Positions 8,644-17,642 are shown, counted from the first letter of the stretch. The stretch is 50,447 nt of DNA from Haliscomenobacteraceae bacterium (GCA_947501115.1 CANMVX010000024.1:1-50447), one strand, 5' to 3'. Notes: a model not told the origin generated them from the sequence alone. Program-made: numbers and translations.

Positions 8644-8985
8644 ACTTATTATTATAATTCTTTAATATGAATTTTATAATTGAAAAGATCAATATATTTT
8701 ATAAAACATTACAAATCAAATATTTGAAATTATTAGAATTGTAATATTTTAAAAAATAAAACTTTTCTTAACTGTTACGGTGCAACGGTATTTTTGAAGA
8801 TTCAAGATAAGGTTTACCTTCAAATTACCTTTGGAATGTGAATTTTCAATCTTATTTTATACTTATAATCTTGTTGAAATGGATTAATTCTTTAATCAAA
8901 AAGTGCGTCACAACGTCGGAAAGAGTCCATAAACATGGCTGTCGGATTTTTTATTCGTGCAGAACATATTTTATTTTGGTGTACT

Positions 8986-9209
8986 GGTTTTGAATCAGGA
9001 TTTTCAAGATTTCGAGAATTAACCATAACGTCGTTGGTTTGATTGGGAAGATTATATTTAAATGGTGCTTTCATTTCCCTGCCTTTCGCCGATGCATTAC
9101 GCATCGGCGAAAAAAAGTGTAAAAAAACTAATCTACGAATAACCTATTACACCCAAACTGAAAACGTCCACTCTAATCCTCAAAATCAAGAAAATCCTGA
9201 TTCAAAACC
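8986..9209. repeat. MITE-like repeat, copy 2 (224 bp)
   Basis: The ends are perfect 19-bp inverted repeats (GGTTTTGAATCAGGATTTT). The central hairpin is TCGCCGATGC / GCATCGGCGA. There is no coding capacity. The 95 bp to its left (8890-8985) are not repeated elsewhere in the window and show no recognisable gene. Confidence 0.8.
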
Positions 9210-9410
9210 AAGTGTTAGGAGGTAAATTTTATATTGAAACCTATCGGGGAAAAAGAGGCGAAGCATCGCGTCTCTACAATGATTGTTATTGTTTCTTAAT
9301 TAGGGAAATACATCCGTATCACGGGAGGCGAATGCAATTCGCCCCTACAATAACGGCATACTATCATCCGTGAAATCCTATAATCCCTAAAATCCGTGAT
9401 TCAAAAACAA
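9210..9410. repeat. composite short repeats next to MITE copy 2
   Basis: This is the same downstream block as after copy 1: GAAACCTATCGGGG with the GAGGCGAAGCATCGCGTC hairpin core (9236-9279), an ATCACGGGAGGCGAATGC stretch, and ATCCGTGAAATCCTATAATCC ending in GTGATTCAAAAAC (about 9368-9409). Confidence 0.7.
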
Positions 9411-9442
9411 GGGACCTCTCTTCCTTTTCGGTTTTTTATTCC

Positions 9443-9450
9443 TATTTTTG
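9443..9450 (+). promoter_or_regulatory. -7 promoter element for the aldo/keto reductase operon
   Basis: TATTTTTG fits the Bacteroidota -7 consensus TAnnTTTG and lies 35 bp before the start codon at 9486. No clear TTG -33 box is visible at the usual distance. Confidence 0.4.
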
Positions 9451-9485
9451 ATTCTGACCAACCCAATGCAAATTAAAAAGCTGAA

Positions 9486-10541
9486 ATGGAACGCATTTTT
9501 TTAACAAAAGACTATTCTATATCCAACATTATTAAAGGTGGATGGCATTTGTCCGGTGGACATGGACCTGTCAATGAAGCGGAGGCTATTCAAGATATGC
9601 GTTCCTTTGTGGAAGCGGGTATCACCACCTTTGATTGTGCCGATATTTATACCGGTGTAGAGGAACTGATTGGCAAATTCTTACGCACCGAACACGATGC
9701 TTTTGTCTCTGGAAATCTGGATGCTGTCCAGATTCATACCAAATATGTGCCGGATTATGACGTTTTGGGCACTATAAAAAAATCGGATACAGAATCAATT
9801 ATAGACCGATCTTTGAAAAGATTAGGCGTCGAACAACTGGATTTGGTGCAGTTTGCCTGGTGGGATTATCAGTTTCCCCGTTATGTCGAGACCGCTATGC
9901 ATTTACATGAATTGCAGCTGGCTGGGAAAATCAGGCATATTGGTGTGACTAATTTCGATGCAGCTCATTTAAAAGAGATACTGGATGCCGGTGTACCCAT
10001 TATCGCCAATCAAGTGCAATATTCAGTATTGGATCATAGACCAGAAAAGGATATGAATCCACTTGCCAGGGAGGCTGGCTTTCATTATCTGTGCTATGGT
10101 GTTATTGCCGGAGGATTTTTGAGTGACCGATATCTGAACACTTCTTCGCCTTCCGAGCCTTTGGAAAACCGATCTCTTACAAAATACAGGCTCATCATTG
10201 AGGAATATGGTGGTTATGACCTTTTTCAATCTTTACTCACAAAACTGCATGAAATAGCAGAGAAGCATAAAGTAGGGATTGCCGAAGTTGCCGCAAGATA
10301 TATCCTTCAGAAACCTCAGGTGGGTGGCATCATCATTGGCGCACGAAATCGGAATCATCTGGAAAAATTATTAAAAATCGAATCTTTTACCTTAGATCAA
10401 GCTGATATTTCTGCCATCGAAGAGATAACCAAAAAGTCAACAGGTCCTGCTGGGCCCGTTTACGATTTGGAAAGAGATAAAAATGGGCCTCACGGTGCCA
10501 TTATGCGCTACAATCTGAATGGACAAAATACGAAGCGGTAA
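9486..10541 (+). CDS. aldo/keto reductase family protein lacking the catalytic histidine
   Basis: The 351 residues follow the AKR (beta/alpha)8 layout: DCADIY carries Asp50 and Tyr55, Lys86 lies in IHTKY, and the C-terminal NADPH-site motif GAR(N) follows IIIGARNRNHL near residue 280. In the tetrad His position the family word VQ(I/F)HWW reads VQFAWW, giving Ala124. Without that histidine, ordinary carbonyl reduction may be impaired or the reaction may differ; steroid 5-beta-reductases are known to change this residue as well. The frame is clean, so this is not simple decay. The stop overlaps the start of the antiporter gene by one base (TAATG), so the two are co-translated in an operon that also includes the TIGR04076 gene. 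Confidence 0.85.
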   Translation: MERIFLTKDYSISNIIKGGWHLSGGHGPVNEAEAIQDMRSFVEAGITTFDCADIYTGVEELIGKFLRTEHDAFVSGNLDAVQIHTKYVPDYDVLGTIKKSDTESIIDRSLKRLGVEQLDLVQFAWWDYQFPRYVETAMHLHELQLAGKIRHIGVTNFDAAHLKEILDAGVPIIANQVQYSVLDHRPEKDMNPLAREAGFHYLCYGVIAGGFLSDRYLNTSSPSEPLENRSLTKYRLIIEEYGGYDLFQSLLTKLHEIAEKHKVGIAEVAARYILQKPQVGGIIIGARNRNHLEKLLKIESFTLDQADISAIEEITKKSTGPAGPVYDLERDKNGPHGAIMRYNLNGQNTKR

Positions 10542-11920
10542 TGACGGAAAAGGAAGCTTTAAATAAGGAAAATTTATCGTTCTACGGCGGAACAATAGGC
10601 GCCATTTTACCCTTTTTTGTATTTGCCACAGGCGTTGTTTTTCTGGCACTCTCAGGTGCACCCGATGAACGCGGATTTTGGCCCATACTCATTGCAGCCC
10701 TAACCGTAGGTATGTTACTGGCCAAAGACAGAAAAGTTTACAGTGAAACGGTTATAAATGGAATGGCTCAGCCCATCGTAATGATTATGTTAACTGCCTG
10801 GATGTTAGCTTCTACTATTGGTGTATTGATGTCTGAAACGGGTTTTGTCAATGCCTTGCTTTGGGTTGCGAGCCAGTTACAATTATCGGCAGCTGGATTT
10901 ACCGCCGTCACCTTTATCATTTGTTGTTTGATATCCCTCTCTACCGGTTCCAGTTTTGCCACCATACTTATAGGTGGACCCTTACTTTATCCGGCTGGAG
11001 GACTTTTAGGTGCCGATTTACCCCTACTTGCCGGCGCTATATTAGCGGGAGCGACCTTTGGCGATTTTTTTGCTCCCATTTCAGATACCACCATTGCCAG
11101 TGCATTAAGCCAGGAAGCACCCATCGGCGCAACGGTTAAAAGCAGGCTTCGATTTATAATACCATTGGCCATCATTTTATTACCCATTTATTATTTTTTA
11201 AGTAAAGCCTATTCAGGAAATATTTCCGACGGAGAAAAATTAACGGGTGACCCTGCCGGACTTCCCATGTTCTTGATTCCTGCGTTTATCATTTTCCTGT
11301 TTCTAAAAGGTAAACATTTACTCCACGGATTATTATTTGGCCTCCTTGCAGGGGTAATTCTTGGTTGGGGACTTGGCTTATTGCCAATAACAAAAATCAT
11401 ATCTTTAGATTTGGAGAATTTCCGTGCGCAAAGCTTTATCATAGAAGGCATCAACAGAGCCACAGGCATCAGTTTTTTCACCATTCTACTTATGGGTCTT
11501 GTGGAAACATTAAAAGGAAGTGGGTTAATTGACCGCCTGGTTCAATGGGCTGCAAATCATAGCCATAGCCCGCGGCAAGCGGAAAGCTGGATAGCTGCCG
11601 CCGGAAGTATAGCTGTTCTCCTAACCACGCATAGCATTGTAGCGATACTTATGGTGGCTGATTTTACGCGACAAACAGGAGAAAAACAGGGGATTGATCC
11701 TATCAGAAGAGCTAATTTACTTAGCATGGTGGTATGTGTTTTCCCCTTCCTTCTACCCTATTTCATTCCAGTTATTTTAATGGCCAATACAACAAATAGT
11801 GGTAAACCATTTGATATTGCAGCCGTTTCTCCTTTACAAGCTGGCTTGCATAATTTCATTTCCTGGGGTCTGGCTATTATCACTATCGGCTCTCTTTTGT
11901 GGAAAAAGAACAAACAATAA
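10541..11920 (+). CDS. NhaC-family Na+/H+ antiporter-like membrane protein
   Basis: A 459-residue polytopic membrane protein of the Na_H_antiporter/NhaC family (COG1757). The core signature GATFGDFFAPISDTTIASAL (about residues 170-190) corresponds to the conserved G-x-x-F-G-D-x-x-S/P-P-x-S-D-T-T of NhaC. About eleven to twelve hydrophobic segments are visible. Family members exchange Na+ (or an organic anion) for H+ at the cytoplasmic membrane; in this operon, with an aldo/keto reductase, transport of a metabolite rather than Na+ homeostasis is possible. It starts on the ATG overlapping the previous stop and is followed 4 bp later by the next gene. Confidence 0.85.
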   Translation: MTEKEALNKENLSFYGGTIGAILPFFVFATGVVFLALSGAPDERGFWPILIAALTVGMLLAKDRKVYSETVINGMAQPIVMIMLTAWMLASTIGVLMSETGFVNALLWVASQLQLSAAGFTAVTFIICCLISLSTGSSFATILIGGPLLYPAGGLLGADLPLLAGAILAGATFGDFFAPISDTTIASALSQEAPIGATVKSRLRFIIPLAIILLPIYYFLSKAYSGNISDGEKLTGDPAGLPMFLIPAFIIFLFLKGKHLLHGLLFGLLAGVILGWGLGLLPITKIISLDLENFRAQSFIIEGINRATGISFFTILLMGLVETLKGSGLIDRLVQWAANHSHSPRQAESWIAAAGSIAVLLTTHSIVAILMVADFTRQTGEKQGIDPIRRANLLSMVVCVFPFLLPYFIPVILMANTTNSGKPFDIAAVSPLQAGLHNFISWGLAIITIGSLLWKKNKQ

Positions 11921-11924
11921 TAAA

Positions 11925-12281
11925 ATGAGTGAAAACAATTCCTTAAGGTCTGACCAGTTTGAACTTTATGATTTACGCATAGTTGTGGAACAAATTAACG
12001 GACACTGTACCTGCAACATGAATATCGGAGACTGTTTTTACCTTCGCGGAGGTAAATTATCCATGCCCGACAAGGCAGATTTCTGCCTGTATGCCCTACA
12101 ATCAGCTATTCCACTTTTACCCGCAAAACAAAGAAAAAATCACCCCGCAGACTGGATGGAAACCGATGCGCGTGTAACTTGCCCTGACCCTGCCTGTGGT
12201 CTCATTTTAAGGATTGACAGGGAAGAAATACGGGTACTCAATCATGACGATGTAAGCCCCATTCCCTGGGAGGAAGAATAG
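11925..12281 (+). CDS. TIGR04076 family protein
   Basis: A 118-residue soluble protein. An in-frame opening exists upstream inside the antiporter gene, but the ATG at 11925, 4 bp after that gene's stop, gives the family-length product beginning MSENNSLRSDQFELYDLRI. The family pattern is clear: VxxxxGxC (INGHCTC), GDxF (IGDCFYLRG), C-x-(F/Y)-A-L (FCLYALQSAIP), and VTCPDPACGLILRI. Cysteines are frequent and could bind a metal or participate in thiol chemistry, but no function has been established for the family to my knowledge. It is probably co-transcribed with the AKR and antiporter genes. Confidence 0.8.
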   Translation: MSENNSLRSDQFELYDLRIVVEQINGHCTCNMNIGDCFYLRGGKLSMPDKADFCLYALQSAIPLLPAKQRKNHPADWMETDARVTCPDPACGLILRIDREEIRVLNHDDVSPIPWEEE

Positions 12282-12330
12282 TCTACCTTGAGGAAAGTTT
12301 AAACTTTATCTACCATTTGTTATTATTAGT

Positions 12331-12355
12331 TGACATTTCTAATCACCAAATGTCA
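12331..12355 (+). promoter_or_regulatory. inverted repeat touching the DUF2256 start codon
   Basis: TGACATTT and AAATGTCA are perfect 8-bp arms around a 9-nt loop; the right arm ends on the A of the start codon. It could be an operator or an mRNA hairpin limiting initiation. An AAAGTTTAAACTTT palindrome (12294-12307) also lies in this gap and may be a weak terminator of the upstream operon. Confidence 0.35.
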
Positions 12356-12504
12356 TGAAAGCGATAAAGAAGGGAGATTTACCGGAAAAAATATGTGCTA
12401 CCTGTAACAGGCCCTTTTCCTGGCGTAAAAAATGGGAGAAAAATTGGTTGGAAGTAAAATATTGTAGTCAAAAATGCAGCCTTAATAAGACTAAAAATGC
12501 CTGA
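12355..12504 (+). CDS. DUF2256 domain protein (49 aa)
   Basis: A small basic protein beginning MKAIKKGDLPEKI. The family motif is complete: CATC, RPFSWRKKW, NW..VKYCS and KC, i.e. two CxxC/CxxxC-like pairs suited to binding a Zn ion (Cys14, Cys17, Cys37, Cys41). DUF2256 genes are typically found beside cryptochrome/photolyase-related genes, and here the stop codon overlaps the next start by 8 bases (ATGCCTGA), so the two are translationally coupled. The role is unknown; an accessory of the photolyase-like protein is the natural guess. Confidence 0.85.
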   Translation: MKAIKKGDLPEKICATCNRPFSWRKKWEKNWLEVKYCSQKCSLNKTKNA

Positions 12505-13972
12505 TACTGGAATTGTTTTCCCCCACCAACTATTTGAACGTAGTGAAATAATAGATCAATGCCAAACCGTTTTTCTCATAGAAGAATGGCTTTTTTTTCG
12601 GCAATATCGTTTCCATAAAAAGAAGATTGCTTTCCATAGAGCAAGCATGAAATTTTATCAATCTTACTTAGAAAGTCTAAATAAGAAGGTCATTTATATA
12701 GATTCCTTTAATGAACTAAGTGACATTCGGCAGTTAATAGCGCATCTACCTTCCTTAAATATCAGGGAACTGGCCTATATTGACCCTACAGACTATTTGT
12801 TAGCGCGAAGGATAAACACGGCGGCAGAGAAAAACGAGGTAGTTCTGACCTCCTTTTCTTCTCCTCTTTTTCTAAATACGTCTGACGAAAACAAACAGTA
12901 TTTCGCAGATAAAAAGCGGTTTTTTCAGACAGATTTCTACATTCATCAGCGAAAAAAAAGGAAAATACTGGTGGATGATTTTTCAAAACCCATGGGTGGT
13001 AAGTGGTCTTTTGACGATGAAAACCGATTGAAATATCCAAAAGGGAAAATCCCTCCACAAACTACTTTTGAACGCTCGAATTCATTTCACGAGGAAGCTA
13101 TCATTTATACAAACACACATTTCTCAAGTCATTATGGTGAAATAGATGCCGAATATTTATTTCCTGTCACCTACGAAGAGAGTAAAAAATGGTTACTGGA
13201 ATTCTTTCAAACCAGATTTGAAGAATTTGGTAAATACGAGGACGCCATTGTCCAAAATGAAAAGTGGTTACATCATAGCCTATTGACTCCCTTGTTAAAT
13301 GTTGGTTTGCTAAGCCCTTCTTTTGTTATAGATGAAACTTTAAAATATGCCGCTGAACATCAGATTCCCCAAAATTCTCTGGAAGGTTTTATTCGTCAGA
13401 TTGTGGGTTGGAGGGAATTCATCAGAGCGGTTTATGAATTAAAAGGAACCGAAGAACGAACTAAAAACTTTTGGGGCTTTAAACGGAAAATTCCAGAAAG
13501 TTTCTGGAAAGGGGAAACGGGAATTTTACCCATTGACCTGACCATAAAAAAAGTATTGGAAACGGGTTATTGCCATCATATAGAAAGACTGATGGTTCTG
13601 GGTAACTTTATGCTCCTCTGCGAGTTTGACCCAGAGGAGGTTTATCGATGGTTTATGGAGCTATTTATTGACTCCTTTGACTGGGTTATGGTGCCGAATG
13701 TTTATGGAATGAGTCAATTTGCAGACGGTGGTATCATGTCCACTAAACCCTATATTAGCGGCAGTAATTATTTAATGAAAATGAGTGATTATCCTAAAGG
13801 GGATTGGCAGCCAGTGTGGGATAGCTTATTCTGGCATTTTATGGATAAACAACGGGCGTTTTTTCTGGGAAATCCAAGATTAGGCATGTTAGTAAGGACC
13901 TTTGATAAAATGTCGGACGATAAAAAACAAGATCATTTAACAAAAGCTGATTTTTATTTACATAGTTTATAA
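12497..13972 (+). CDS. cryptochrome/photolyase-related protein (DPRP/FeS-BCP family) without Fe-S cysteines
   Basis: A 491-residue protein of the deoxyribodipyrimidine photolyase-related family (PF04244, COG3046). Recognisable parts: an N-terminal alpha/beta antenna domain (MPDTGIVFPHQLFE), GGKWSFDDENR (about 165-175), EGFIRQIVGWREFIRAVY (about 295-315) and the FAD domain HHIERLMVLGNF, WVMVPNVYGMSQFADGG and KPYISGSNYLMKMSDY. Members of this family repair (6-4) photoproducts or act as light sensors with FAD and usually a [4Fe-4S] cluster. Here the cysteine before the HHI segment is replaced (PIDL), and the CxxC...C loop after MSDY is shortened to PKGDWQPVWDSLFW, so none of the four ligands remains. 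Repair activity cannot be judged from sequence. Confidence 0.88.
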   Translation: MPDTGIVFPHQLFERSEIIDQCQTVFLIEEWLFFRQYRFHKKKIAFHRASMKFYQSYLESLNKKVIYIDSFNELSDIRQLIAHLPSLNIRELAYIDPTDYLLARRINTAAEKNEVVLTSFSSPLFLNTSDENKQYFADKKRFFQTDFYIHQRKKRKILVDDFSKPMGGKWSFDDENRLKYPKGKIPPQTTFERSNSFHEEAIIYTNTHFSSHYGEIDAEYLFPVTYEESKKWLLEFFQTRFEEFGKYEDAIVQNEKWLHHSLLTPLLNVGLLSPSFVIDETLKYAAEHQIPQNSLEGFIRQIVGWREFIRAVYELKGTEERTKNFWGFKRKIPESFWKGETGILPIDLTIKKVLETGYCHHIERLMVLGNFMLLCEFDPEEVYRWFMELFIDSFDWVMVPNVYGMSQFADGGIMSTKPYISGSNYLMKMSDYPKGDWQPVWDSLFWHFMDKQRAFFLGNPRLGMLVRTFDKMSDDKKQDHLTKADFYLHSL

Positions 13973-14016
13973 GTATTATCATATAGAATTAGTTAAAGTT
14001 CATCGTACTTTGTCCC

Positions 14017-14024
14017 TACTTTTG
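14017..14024 (+). promoter_or_regulatory. -7 promoter element for the VIT/P-ATPase pair
   Basis: TACTTTTG matches TAnnTTTG and lies 46 bp before the ATG at 14071; no good -33 box is visible. Confidence 0.35.
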
Positions 14025-14070
14025 TTCTAATCAATTTATGCCCTCATTTTTTACTTAAACGAACCCTTTT

Positions 14071-15168
14071 ATGGATTTAAAAAACATTCAAACGGAGATT
14101 GATGCCAGTTATTTATATAAACAACTGAGTAAGGTAGAAAAAGATGCCAATGTAGCTCAGGTTTTTGCTCAAATGAGTGACATAGAAATGAGTCATGCTG
14201 TGGCCTTTGCCAAAAAATTTAATTTAAGCGCAGATCAACTTCCAAAACCATCAGGCAGAGCGAGAATCCTTAATAAAATTGGAGAAATCATTGGTTACGA
14301 TTATGTATTAGGCGTATTGCTTGATACGGAGAAAAGCATTTCATCGGCGGTACAACATGCCCGAAAAAATTCGAATGCTCAAAGCTCCATTTCAGATACG
14401 GCGCATGTGACTATCCTGAAAAATATATTAAATAATCACAAATACATTTCCAGTGATAATGTAGTAAGATTTGAGAAAAAACACCGATCTGTGGGTGGAA
14501 ATGCCTTAAGAGCAGCTGTTTTAGGTGGAAATGACGGCTTGGTTTCCAATTTCAGTCTTGTTATGGGTATCGCGGGAGCAACCAGTGGCCAATCGGAAGT
14601 TTTACTGGCTGGCTTAGCCGGACTATTAGCCGGTGCATTATCTATGGCATTGGGTGAATGGATATCGGTGAAAAGTTCCCAGGAATTATATGAAAATCAG
14701 ATGGATTTAGAAATGGAAGAACTGGAAACAAATCCAGAGGGGGAAGAAAAGGAACTTGCTCTGATTTACATAACGAAAGGGATTCCAGAAGCCCAGGCCA
14801 TTCAAATGGCTAAAGAAATCATGTTAGATAAAGGTCAGGCACACGAAATATTGGTCAGGGAAGAACTGGGTATAAACGTCGATGAAATGAAAGGTTCAGC
14901 GATGGAGGCAGCCGTCACTTCTTTTGTTTTATTCGCTGTTGGCGCTATATTACCCGTTATTCCTTTCTTTTTTGTAGGTGGTATGATGGCTATCCTTTTC
15001 AGTGCTACTTTAAGTGCTATAGGATTGTTTATCATCGGTGCAGCTATCACTTTATTTACAGGTAAAAATGTACTTTTTTCGGGATTCAGACAAGTTGCCT
15101 TCGGATTGATTGCCGCCGCAATAACTTTTGGTATTGGTCATTTTATCGGAATTTCCATAGCAGGTTAA
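14071..15168 (+). CDS. ferritin-like domain fused to VIT1/CCC1-type iron/manganese transporter
   Basis: The first ~150 residues form a ferritin-like (rubrerythrin/MbfA-type) four-helix domain with Glu and His candidates for a di-iron site (TEIDASYLYKQLSKVE; DIEMSHAVAFAK). Residues ~160-365 are a VIT1 membrane domain: GGNDGLVSNFSLVMGIAGA in helix 1, MALGEWISVKSSQELYENQ, the acidic metal-binding stretch MDLEMEELETNPEGEEKEL, and three further hydrophobic helices. The family exports Fe2+ or Mn2+ from the cytoplasm, and the ferritin-like part is thought to sense or deliver the metal. The P-type ATPase gene starts 10 bp after the stop, indicating a two-gene metal-efflux or homeostasis operon. Confidence 0.88.
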   Translation: MDLKNIQTEIDASYLYKQLSKVEKDANVAQVFAQMSDIEMSHAVAFAKKFNLSADQLPKPSGRARILNKIGEIIGYDYVLGVLLDTEKSISSAVQHARKNSNAQSSISDTAHVTILKNILNNHKYISSDNVVRFEKKHRSVGGNALRAAVLGGNDGLVSNFSLVMGIAGATSGQSEVLLAGLAGLLAGALSMALGEWISVKSSQELYENQMDLEMEELETNPEGEEKELALIYITKGIPEAQAIQMAKEIMLDKGQAHEILVREELGINVDEMKGSAMEAAVTSFVLFAVGAILPVIPFFFVGGMMAILFSATLSAIGLFIIGAAITLFTGKNVLFSGFRQVAFGLIAAAITFGIGHFIGISIAG

Positions 15169-15178
15169 CAATCAATAC

Positions 15179-17635
15179 ATGCGAGAATACAACGAACTTC
15201 CCACGGCAAAATCAAAAAATATAGGTCAGATTGCCCTCGAGGTGTTTAAAGAACCTATGTTTATCTTATTATTGGTATGCAGCAGCATTTATCTGTTATT
15301 AGGTGATTATACGGAAGGCATTATGTTGTCCGCCTCCATTTTGATCATTATTTTCATCACCTTTTACCAATATCAAAAAACGGAAAGAGCCATTGAATCT
15401 CTGCGACAGTTATCGTCACCAAAAGCGATGGTCATTAGAAATGGACAAACTTTTAAAATTCCAGGTAGAGAGATTGTTATCGGTGATATTGTACTTATAA
15501 ATGAAGGAGATCGCGTACCTGCCGATGGTATGTTGATCCATGGTACAAATCTTTCTGTCGATGAATCTATGCTTACGGGTGAGTCTATTCCCGTGTCAAA
15601 AGATACCCTGGCATACGAAGGTAGCTCGCAAGTTTTTAGCGGTACATTGGTCGTACAAGGTAGCGGTAAATTGGAGGTAAATGCCATTGGCATTCACACA
15701 GAATTCGGAAAAATCGGCAAATCCTTACAACAAATTGTTCAGGACCCTACCCGTTTGCAAAAAGAAATGAAGGTTCTCATTAGAAATCTATTCATCATTG
15801 GAGGATTTTTAAGTGTTTTAGTCGTCATTGCCTTTTACCTAACCAGAGGAGATTTCATCGCTTCCCTTTTATCTGGGCTAGCATCTGCCATGGCCATTCT
15901 TCCCGAGGAATTTCCCGTTGTGCTAACTATTTTCCTGGCTATTGGCGCCTGGAGATTATCTCAGCAAAATGTCCTGACCCGAAAACCCTCTGCTATTGAG
16001 ACCTTAGGTTCAGCCACCGTTTTGTGTAGTGATAAAACAGGTACGATTACACAAAATAACATGGTATTATCTACCTTAATTAAGGAGCATTTTATCATTG
16101 AAAAAAATGAATTTGAGGAAAATATAGAAAATATTGAGGGGCTTATTTTTACCTCCATTCTGGCCAGTCCCCCTGAAAGTATAGATCCCATGGAAAGGGC
16201 CATTTATGCTGTAAAGAAAACACTTTCTTCCAGTAAGTCCCCCTCTTCTTTTACCTTACTAAAGGAATATCCATTGAGTAAAGATTTGTTTGCTATGACC
16301 AGGGTTTTAGAAGATGAGAATGGTCAACTTTATGTTGGCACAAAAGGGGCACCAGAAGCGATTTTAGAGCTATGTCATATTTCCGACGAGGAGAAAATTC
16401 ATTTACTTTCCAAAGTGAAAATGCTGGCTAAAAGAGGACAGCGGATTTTAGGTGTTGCTAAGGGGAAAGTAGAAAATAGAGAATTTCCAGTGTCTCAAAA
16501 AGATTTTCCCTTTGAATTCATGGGCTTCCTTGGATTTGAAGATCCTATCAGACCCGAGGTTCCGGAAGCTATAAAACAGTGCTATTCTGCTGGCATAAAA
16601 GTGATTATGATAACGGGTGATTATCCGGAAACAGCAAAAAATATTGGGAAGCAAGCAGGGCTCAATGAGCAGGATGAAATTTTAACAGGCCATGACTTAA
16701 AAAATCTGTCGGAAAGTGAATTAAAGGAGAAAATCAGGCATGTCAATATTTTTGCCCGAATTATTCCTGAGCAAAAACTTCAGATCATTAAAGCGCTAAA
16801 AGCAAACGGGGAAGTAGTCGCTATGACTGGTGACGGCGTAAATGATGCGCCCGCTTTAAAAGCAGCTGATATTGGTATTTCCATGGGAGGAAAAGGGACA
16901 GATGTGGCCAGGGAATCATCTTCTCTGGTATTATTGGATGATAATTTCAGTTCCATCGTCATGGCCATAAAATCGGGAAGGAGAATATTTGATAATCTTC
17001 AAAAGGCTATGGGGTACATCATTGCTATACATATTCCGATTATCGGACTCGCCCTTTTACCCGCCTTTTTTCCAGGCTTACCCATTTTACTTATGCCCTT
17101 GCATATTGTATTCATGGAATTAATCATTGATCCGGTATGCTCTATCGCCTTCGAGTCTGAAAAAGAAGAAATTGGGGTTATGAAAAGACCTCCAAGAGAT
17201 CCGAATATGGCCTTTTTTGGACTCAAACAAATATTCAAGAGCTCCCTGGTTGGCCTTATTCTTTTAGCCATGGTATTGACCGTTTATTTTTTCAGCATGC
17301 AGGAAGGACATACGGAAGGAGAAATTAGGGCTATAGCCTTTACCTCCTTAATCATTGGAAATATTTTCCTTATTCTTACTACCCTATCCAAAACCAGAAA
17401 TGCAATTGACGTTCTTTTTGAAGATAATATTTCCTTGAAAATCATCCTTTTCGTTGCCAGTACCATGATGTTTTTACTTATTTCGGTCCCTTATTTGCGT
17501 GAATTGTTTAGTTTTGAATATCCAGGGTATAAACACTTTTATCTGGCCATTGCCGGAGGATTTTCCTTGTTATTCTTGATGGAAATGTATAAATATGTGC
17601 AATTTAGATTAAAATCGGGTATAAATGTTATATAA
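15179..17635 (+). CDS. P-type cation-transporting ATPase (P2-like) with short N-terminus
   Basis: An 818-residue P-type ATPase: actuator TGES at about residue 134, phosphorylation motif DKTGTIT near 285, hinge GDGVNDAPAL near 552, and a C-terminal set of helices. The M4 ion-site motif is PEEFP (about 243) instead of PEGLP of Ca2+ pumps or PEMLP of MgtA, so the ion is uncertain; the neighbouring iron/manganese transporter suggests a divalent metal. The ATG at 15179 is the only usable start because a stop lies 19 bases upstream in frame. The protein begins at the NELP segment, so most of the N-terminal cation_ATPase_N region normally preceding it (about 40-50 residues) is missing. A dispersed repeat and a bidirectional terminator follow. 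Confidence 0.88.
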   Translation: MREYNELPTAKSKNIGQIALEVFKEPMFILLLVCSSIYLLLGDYTEGIMLSASILIIIFITFYQYQKTERAIESLRQLSSPKAMVIRNGQTFKIPGREIVIGDIVLINEGDRVPADGMLIHGTNLSVDESMLTGESIPVSKDTLAYEGSSQVFSGTLVVQGSGKLEVNAIGIHTEFGKIGKSLQQIVQDPTRLQKEMKVLIRNLFIIGGFLSVLVVIAFYLTRGDFIASLLSGLASAMAILPEEFPVVLTIFLAIGAWRLSQQNVLTRKPSAIETLGSATVLCSDKTGTITQNNMVLSTLIKEHFIIEKNEFEENIENIEGLIFTSILASPPESIDPMERAIYAVKKTLSSSKSPSSFTLLKEYPLSKDLFAMTRVLEDENGQLYVGTKGAPEAILELCHISDEEKIHLLSKVKMLAKRGQRILGVAKGKVENREFPVSQKDFPFEFMGFLGFEDPIRPEVPEAIKQCYSAGIKVIMITGDYPETAKNIGKQAGLNEQDEILTGHDLKNLSESELKEKIRHVNIFARIIPEQKLQIIKALKANGEVVAMTGDGVNDAPALKAADIGISMGGKGTDVARESSSLVLLDDNFSSIVMAIKSGRRIFDNLQKAMGYIIAIHIPIIGLALLPAFFPGLPILLMPLHIVFMELIIDPVCSIAFESEKEEIGVMKRPPRDPNMAFFGLKQIFKSSLVGLILLAMVLTVYFFSMQEGHTEGEIRAIAFTSLIIGNIFLILTTLSKTRNAIDVLFEDNISLKIILFVASTMMFLLISVPYLRELFSFEYPGYKHFYLAIAGGFSLLFLMEMYKYVQFRLKSGINVI

Positions 17636-17642
17636 AAAAGAT

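Noticed and set aside
8890-8985. Possible transposase remnant to the left of MITE copy 2
   Set aside because: A short frame (ARIKNPTAMFMDSF) is readable, but it is too short to assign to any family.
8892-9225. Small frames within MITE copy 2 on both strands
   Set aside because: The peptides recur wherever the repeat occurs (for example before AAA gene B) and reflect repeat sequence, not selection for a protein.
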